Source: Bacteroidales bacterium (GTDB lineage: Bacteria; Bacteroidota; Bacteroidia; Bacteroidales; UBA932). From it: a stretch of DNA of 64,000 bases. The stretch is taken from assembly GCA_015060455.1 (NCBI GenBank), contig SUYM01000013.1, positions 17,692 to 81,691 on the forward strand, written 5' to 3'. Of this stretch, positions 60,964 through 64,000 are shown piece after piece; the stretch's first letter is position 1, and every line of letters begins with the position of its first letter. A model generated the notes under the pieces. It searched no databases, was not told the DNA's origin, and saw nothing but the letters and a program-made list of their open reading frames with translations. Position numbers and translations under genes: made by a program.

Positions 60964-62457
60964 ATGATAACAGGCGAAATCAAAAATCGTATTGACACGA
61001 TTTGGGATACCTTTTGGACTGGAGGTATTACCAATTCTATAACTATATTGGAACAGATGACTTATCTGTTCTTCATGAAGATGTTGGATGACTCCCAGAA
61101 GACAAAGGAAGCAAACGCATCATTCATGGGTGTCGCGGTAAAGGACCCTACATTCAAGTCTGGAATGTGGAAGAATCCTGACACTGGAATGGATGTTCCT
61201 TATGACAATCTTCGTTGGTCGGTCTTCAAGAACAAGGAAGCAGAGGAAATGTATCGTATCATCAGTCGTGATGCTTTCTCTTTCATCAAGAACTTGAATG
61301 ACGGTCGAGAAAGCGCATACAGCAGATTCATGTCTAATGCAACTTTCCTTATTCAGAATCCAAGGACTCTTGTCAAGGTTGTAGAGGGTATCGATGCCCT
61401 TGATATGAACAACCGTGACACAATGGGTGATGTCTATGAGTATGTGCTGGGCAAGATGGCAGCATCCGGTAACAACGGTCAGTTCCGTACCCCAAGACAT
61501 ATCATCAAGATGATGGTTGAGATGATGAAACCGACCTTGAAAGATAGCATCTGTGACCCTGCAATGGGTTCGGCAGGCTTCATCGTTGAAAGTGCGAAGT
61601 ATATTCAGGAGCACTACAAGTCAGAACTGTTGCAGAGGGCGAATGCAGATCACTATAAAAATGGTCTTCTTCATGGATTTGATACTGATACAACAATGCT
61701 TCGCATCGGTGCCATGAACCTCATGCTTCATGGTGTGGATAATCCTGATGTAGAGTATAAGGATAGTCTTTCAACTGACAATACCGATGAGAATAAATAC
61801 ACCTTGTGTCTTGCGAATCCACCATTTGCAGGCAGTCTGGATTATGATGCGGTAAGCAAGTCTATCCTTGCTATCACAAAGACCAAGAAGACCGAACTGC
61901 TGTTCATGGCACTGTTCGTAAGAATGTTGCAGATGGGTGGAAGGTGTGCTTCTATCGTTCCTGATGGTGTGCTTTTCGGTACAAGTACAGGTCACTTGTC
62001 AATCCGTAAGGAGATAGTTGACAATCAGAGATTGCAGGCAGTTATCTCAATGCCATCAGGTGTGTTTAAACCATACGCAGGAGTATCTACTGCGATTTTG
62101 GTGTTCACGAAGACCAATGCAGGTGGTACTGACAAGGTATGGTTCTATGACATGAAGGCAGATGGATTCTCTTTGGATGACAAGAGAAATCCTGTTGCTG
62201 ACAATGATATTCCGGACATCATCAATCGTTTCCATAACCTTGCCGGGGAAGAAGGCAGGACACGAAAGGAACAGTCTTTCCTTGTTCCGGTAGAGGAAAT
62301 CCGTGAGAAGGGTTATGACCTGTCTATCAATAAGTACAAGGAAATCGAAAGGGAGAAAGTTGAGTATGAAAGCAGTGATGTGATTCTTGACAGAATAACA
62401 TCATTGGAAAGGGACATCATATCTGCCTTGAATGATTTCAGGACTAAGTTTATGTAG
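60964..62457 (+). CDS. hsdM: Type I restriction-modification DNA methyltransferase subunit
   Basis: N6-adenine methyltransferase subunit of a type I system, 497 residues. The helical N-terminal domain (about 1-140) is followed by the methylase domain with the SAM motif DPAMGSAGFIVE (about 198-209), RIGAMNLMLHG, and the catalytic ANPPFAGS (about 283-290). The C-terminal helices would clasp HsdS. It is separated from hsdS by a small membrane-protein gene. The nuclease subunit hsdR is not in the window. Confidence 0.95.
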   Translation: MITGEIKNRIDTIWDTFWTGGITNSITILEQMTYLFFMKMLDDSQKTKEANASFMGVAVKDPTFKSGMWKNPDTGMDVPYDNLRWSVFKNKEAEEMYRIISRDAFSFIKNLNDGRESAYSRFMSNATFLIQNPRTLVKVVEGIDALDMNNRDTMGDVYEYVLGKMAASGNNGQFRTPRHIIKMMVEMMKPTLKDSICDPAMGSAGFIVESAKYIQEHYKSELLQRANADHYKNGLLHGFDTDTTMLRIGAMNLMLHGVDNPDVEYKDSLSTDNTDENKYTLCLANPPFAGSLDYDAVSKSILAITKTKKTELLFMALFVRMLQMGGRCASIVPDGVLFGTSTGHLSIRKEIVDNQRLQAVISMPSGVFKPYAGVSTAILVFTKTNAGGTDKVWFYDMKADGFSLDDKRNPVADNDIPDIINRFHNLAGEEGRTRKEQSFLVPVEEIREKGYDLSINKYKEIEREKVEYESSDVILDRITSLERDIISALNDFRTKFM

Positions 62458-62458
62458 T

Positions 62459-62713
62459 ATGGATAGTATAGGAACAATAGCATCTGTTGTCGCAGCAGTA
62501 GGCACTGTGCTTTCTTTGTGGTATAGCAGAAGAATGAGCAAAGGCAGTATCAGAAAACGAATTGCAAAGAAACAAAGACAGATAAGTGATATTGACAATG
62601 AACTGGTAAGGAGATATGGAATCAATAGAGGTCATTGTCATCCTATAACATCATTAGACCAGAAGAAAGCAAAACTTATTCAGGAGATTACAGATTTGCA
62701 AAACGAATTATAG
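62459..62713 (+). CDS. Small membrane-anchored coiled-coil protein between hsdM and hsdS
   Basis: 84-residue protein from the ATG at 62459 (MDSIGTIASVVAAVGTVLSLWYSRR); the track start nine codons earlier lies inside hsdM. One hydrophobic helix at about 3-22 is followed by a basic stretch (RKRIAKKQRQ) and a helical region rich in charge, ending DLQNEL. It starts one base after the hsdM stop and ends five bases before hsdS, so it is part of the operon. I do not recognise it. Confidence 0.65.
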   Translation: MDSIGTIASVVAAVGTVLSLWYSRRMSKGSIRKRIAKKQRQISDIDNELVRRYGINRGHCHPITSLDQKKAKLIQEITDLQNEL

Positions 62714-62718
62714 TCGAG

Positions 62719-63876
62719 ATGAAACAAGGGTGGAAAATAAAGAAACTTGCTGATGTATGCACAAGTGATTTGGGTAAAACATTAAATCAGTCCAAAGACA
62801 CGGGTGACATGCATCCATATCTATGTGCCATAAACATCTTCTGGGATAAGGTAGACTTTACTACGGTAAAGCAGACCCGATTTGAACTATCAGAAATTGA
62901 AAGATATTCAGTTAGGAAGGATGATTTACTTATTTGTGAAGGTGGAGATATAGGTAGAGCAGCAATATGGGATAAAGATGAGACGATGCTATATCAAAAT
63001 GCTTTACACCGAGTGCGTTTTGATGGGAGCATAATTCCGAGATTTTGTTTATTGTATCTTCGTTTCTTGAAAAATACAGGTATTTTAGATGGACGTTATG
63101 GTAAAGGTGTAACAATAAAACATCTTGTAAAATCATCATTACTTTCAATACCTATTCCCGTTCCACCTATCGCAGAACAGGAAAAGATAGTTGCTGAACT
63201 TGATTGTCTTTCGGGGATTATTGAGAAGAAGAAACAGCAGTTGAAAGAACTTGATAATCTTGCACAATCTATCTTCTATGAGATGTTTGGTGACCCTGTG
63301 GAGAATGATAAGGGGTGGGAGAAAAAAAGACTTGATGAGATTGGTAAGGTTATAACAGGTAATACACCTTCAACAAAGGATGAAAGTAATTACTCTTCTG
63401 CAGACTATTGCTTCGTAAAACCAAGTGATATTGCAAAGGATAGTATATCCTACATTTCCAATACTGAGTTTTATGTTTCTGAAAAGGCATATATTAATTC
63501 CAGACAATTACCCAAAGGCAGTGTGCTGACAACCTGCATTGGAATAATAGGTAAAGTTGGAATATTACAGAAAGATGCAACTTGTAACCAGCAAATCAAT
63601 GCTATCATTCCCAATAAGGATATTGATGCTAAATTCCTTGCCCATGTCTTGTTTATGATAAGAGATGTTTTGACAGATGTGGCAAATGCCCCAATTGTAC
63701 CAATAATTAACAAGAAAGAATTTTCATCAGTAAGCATTCCATTCCCACCACTTGACTTACAACAAAACTTCGCATCCAAAATTGAATCAATCGAAAAGCA
63801 GAAAGAACTGATTGCCCGGTCTATCAAGGAGACTGAAACGCTTTTCAACAGCAGGATGGACTACTATTTCAACTGA
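62719..63876 (+). CDS. hsdS: Type I restriction-modification specificity subunit
   Basis: DNA-recognition subunit, 385 residues from the ATG at 62719 (MKQGWKIKKLADVCTS). Two target-recognition domains (about 1-150 and 205-350) are each followed by a conserved helix: IPVPPIAEQEKIVAELD with its coiled-coil spacer at about 155-195, and IPFPPLDLQQNFASKIESIEKQ near the end. The two-domain layout predicts a bipartite recognition sequence. AT-rich relative to the core genes, as usual for exchanged hsdS alleles. Confidence 0.93.
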   Translation: MKQGWKIKKLADVCTSDLGKTLNQSKDTGDMHPYLCAINIFWDKVDFTTVKQTRFELSEIERYSVRKDDLLICEGGDIGRAAIWDKDETMLYQNALHRVRFDGSIIPRFCLLYLRFLKNTGILDGRYGKGVTIKHLVKSSLLSIPIPVPPIAEQEKIVAELDCLSGIIEKKKQQLKELDNLAQSIFYEMFGDPVENDKGWEKKRLDEIGKVITGNTPSTKDESNYSSADYCFVKPSDIAKDSISYISNTEFYVSEKAYINSRQLPKGSVLTTCIGIIGKVGILQKDATCNQQINAIIPNKDIDAKFLAHVLFMIRDVLTDVANAPIVPIINKKEFSSVSIPFPPLDLQQNFASKIESIEKQKELIARSIKETETLFNSRMDYYFN

Positions 63877-63905
63877 TGTAAGGGAATTCCTAAAGCCGCA
63901 TAAGA

Positions 63906-63936
63906 TTTGCAGAGAGAAGAGAAATTATTATATTTG
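63906..63936 (+). promoter_or_regulatory. Promoter of the gene at the right edge
   Basis: TTTG at 63906-63909 and TATATTTG at 63929-63936 with 19 bases between, a full consensus match. Confidence 0.7.
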
Positions 63937-63953
63937 CGAAAATGGGAACTGAA

Positions 63954-64000
63954 ATGACACAGATTATTTTGAATGTAGAAAACCCTGACATTATTCCGAG
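63954..64000 (+). CDS. Small antitoxin-like protein, start only (partial)
   Basis: Too short for the ORF track. From the ATG at 63954 it reads MTQIILNVENPDIIP and runs off the edge; an in-frame ATG at 63942 is the alternative start. This beginning resembles small Bacteroidales proteins that pair with a downstream toxin. The identity needs the next few hundred bases. Confidence 0.45.
   Translation, partial: MTQIILNVENPDIIP

Overview
The window is a chromosomal segment of a Bacteroidota bacterium, most likely a gut-type Bacteroidales. Evidence: promoters of the TAnnTTTG (-7) / TTTG or TTG (-33) type in front of many genes; the Bacteroidales Rnf gene order; a cysteine-less Tgt; NVEALA peptides paired with 6-bladed beta-propeller lipoproteins; and an FecR/ECF-sigma pair. 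No genus can be assigned from sequence alone.

Layout. 0-1.5 kb: an ECF sigma factor and the start of its FecR anti-sigma partner, with a YafQ-type toxin-antitoxin pair wedged between them on the other strand. 1.9-34.6 kb is housekeeping: a BASS-type permease, dnaG, fhs, a PHP phosphatase, a sigma-54-type response regulator, cmk-ispH-efp, two related small outer-membrane barrels around an NYN nuclease-like gene, a complete rseC-rnfBCDGEA operon, a merR-nif3-zinc ribbon-dnaB-DUF3108 operon, two M23 peptidases, alaS, an LptF/G-Fmt fusion, ilvA and ilvE. Palindromic dispersed repeats sit in many gaps and one has extended the 3' end of rnfG.

34.6-54.4 kb is an accessory island read entirely leftward. 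It has three gene sets. Set A: signal peptidase I, TolC, an NVEALA peptide, a propeller lipoprotein, an adaptor (MFP), two RND permeases and an O-antigen-ligase-like TPR protein, almost all overlapping or a few bases apart. Set B: two NVEALA peptides, a propeller lipoprotein and a transglutaminase-like lipoprotein. Set C: a CxxC lipoprotein, an NVEALA peptide, a propeller lipoprotein and a second CxxC lipoprotein. I read this as a candidate system that makes, processes, folds and exports small cysteine-rich peptides; it is the most interesting part of the window. Between sets A and B lie a propeller pseudogene and a PARP-like toxin/antitoxin pair bounded by 34-bp inverted repeats.

54.4-58.7 kb holds decayed or unusual accessory genes: a truncated IS982-type transposase, an MqsR-like toxin with a frameshift next to its Panacea-domain antitoxin, and an unrecognised 665-residue membrane protein with a tandem repeat. 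58.7-60.9 kb returns to core genes (lptG-type permease, tgt). 60.9-63.9 kb is a type I modification locus (hsdM, a small membrane protein, hsdS), followed at the right edge by the start of a small antitoxin-like gene. No rRNA, tRNA or CRISPR array was seen.
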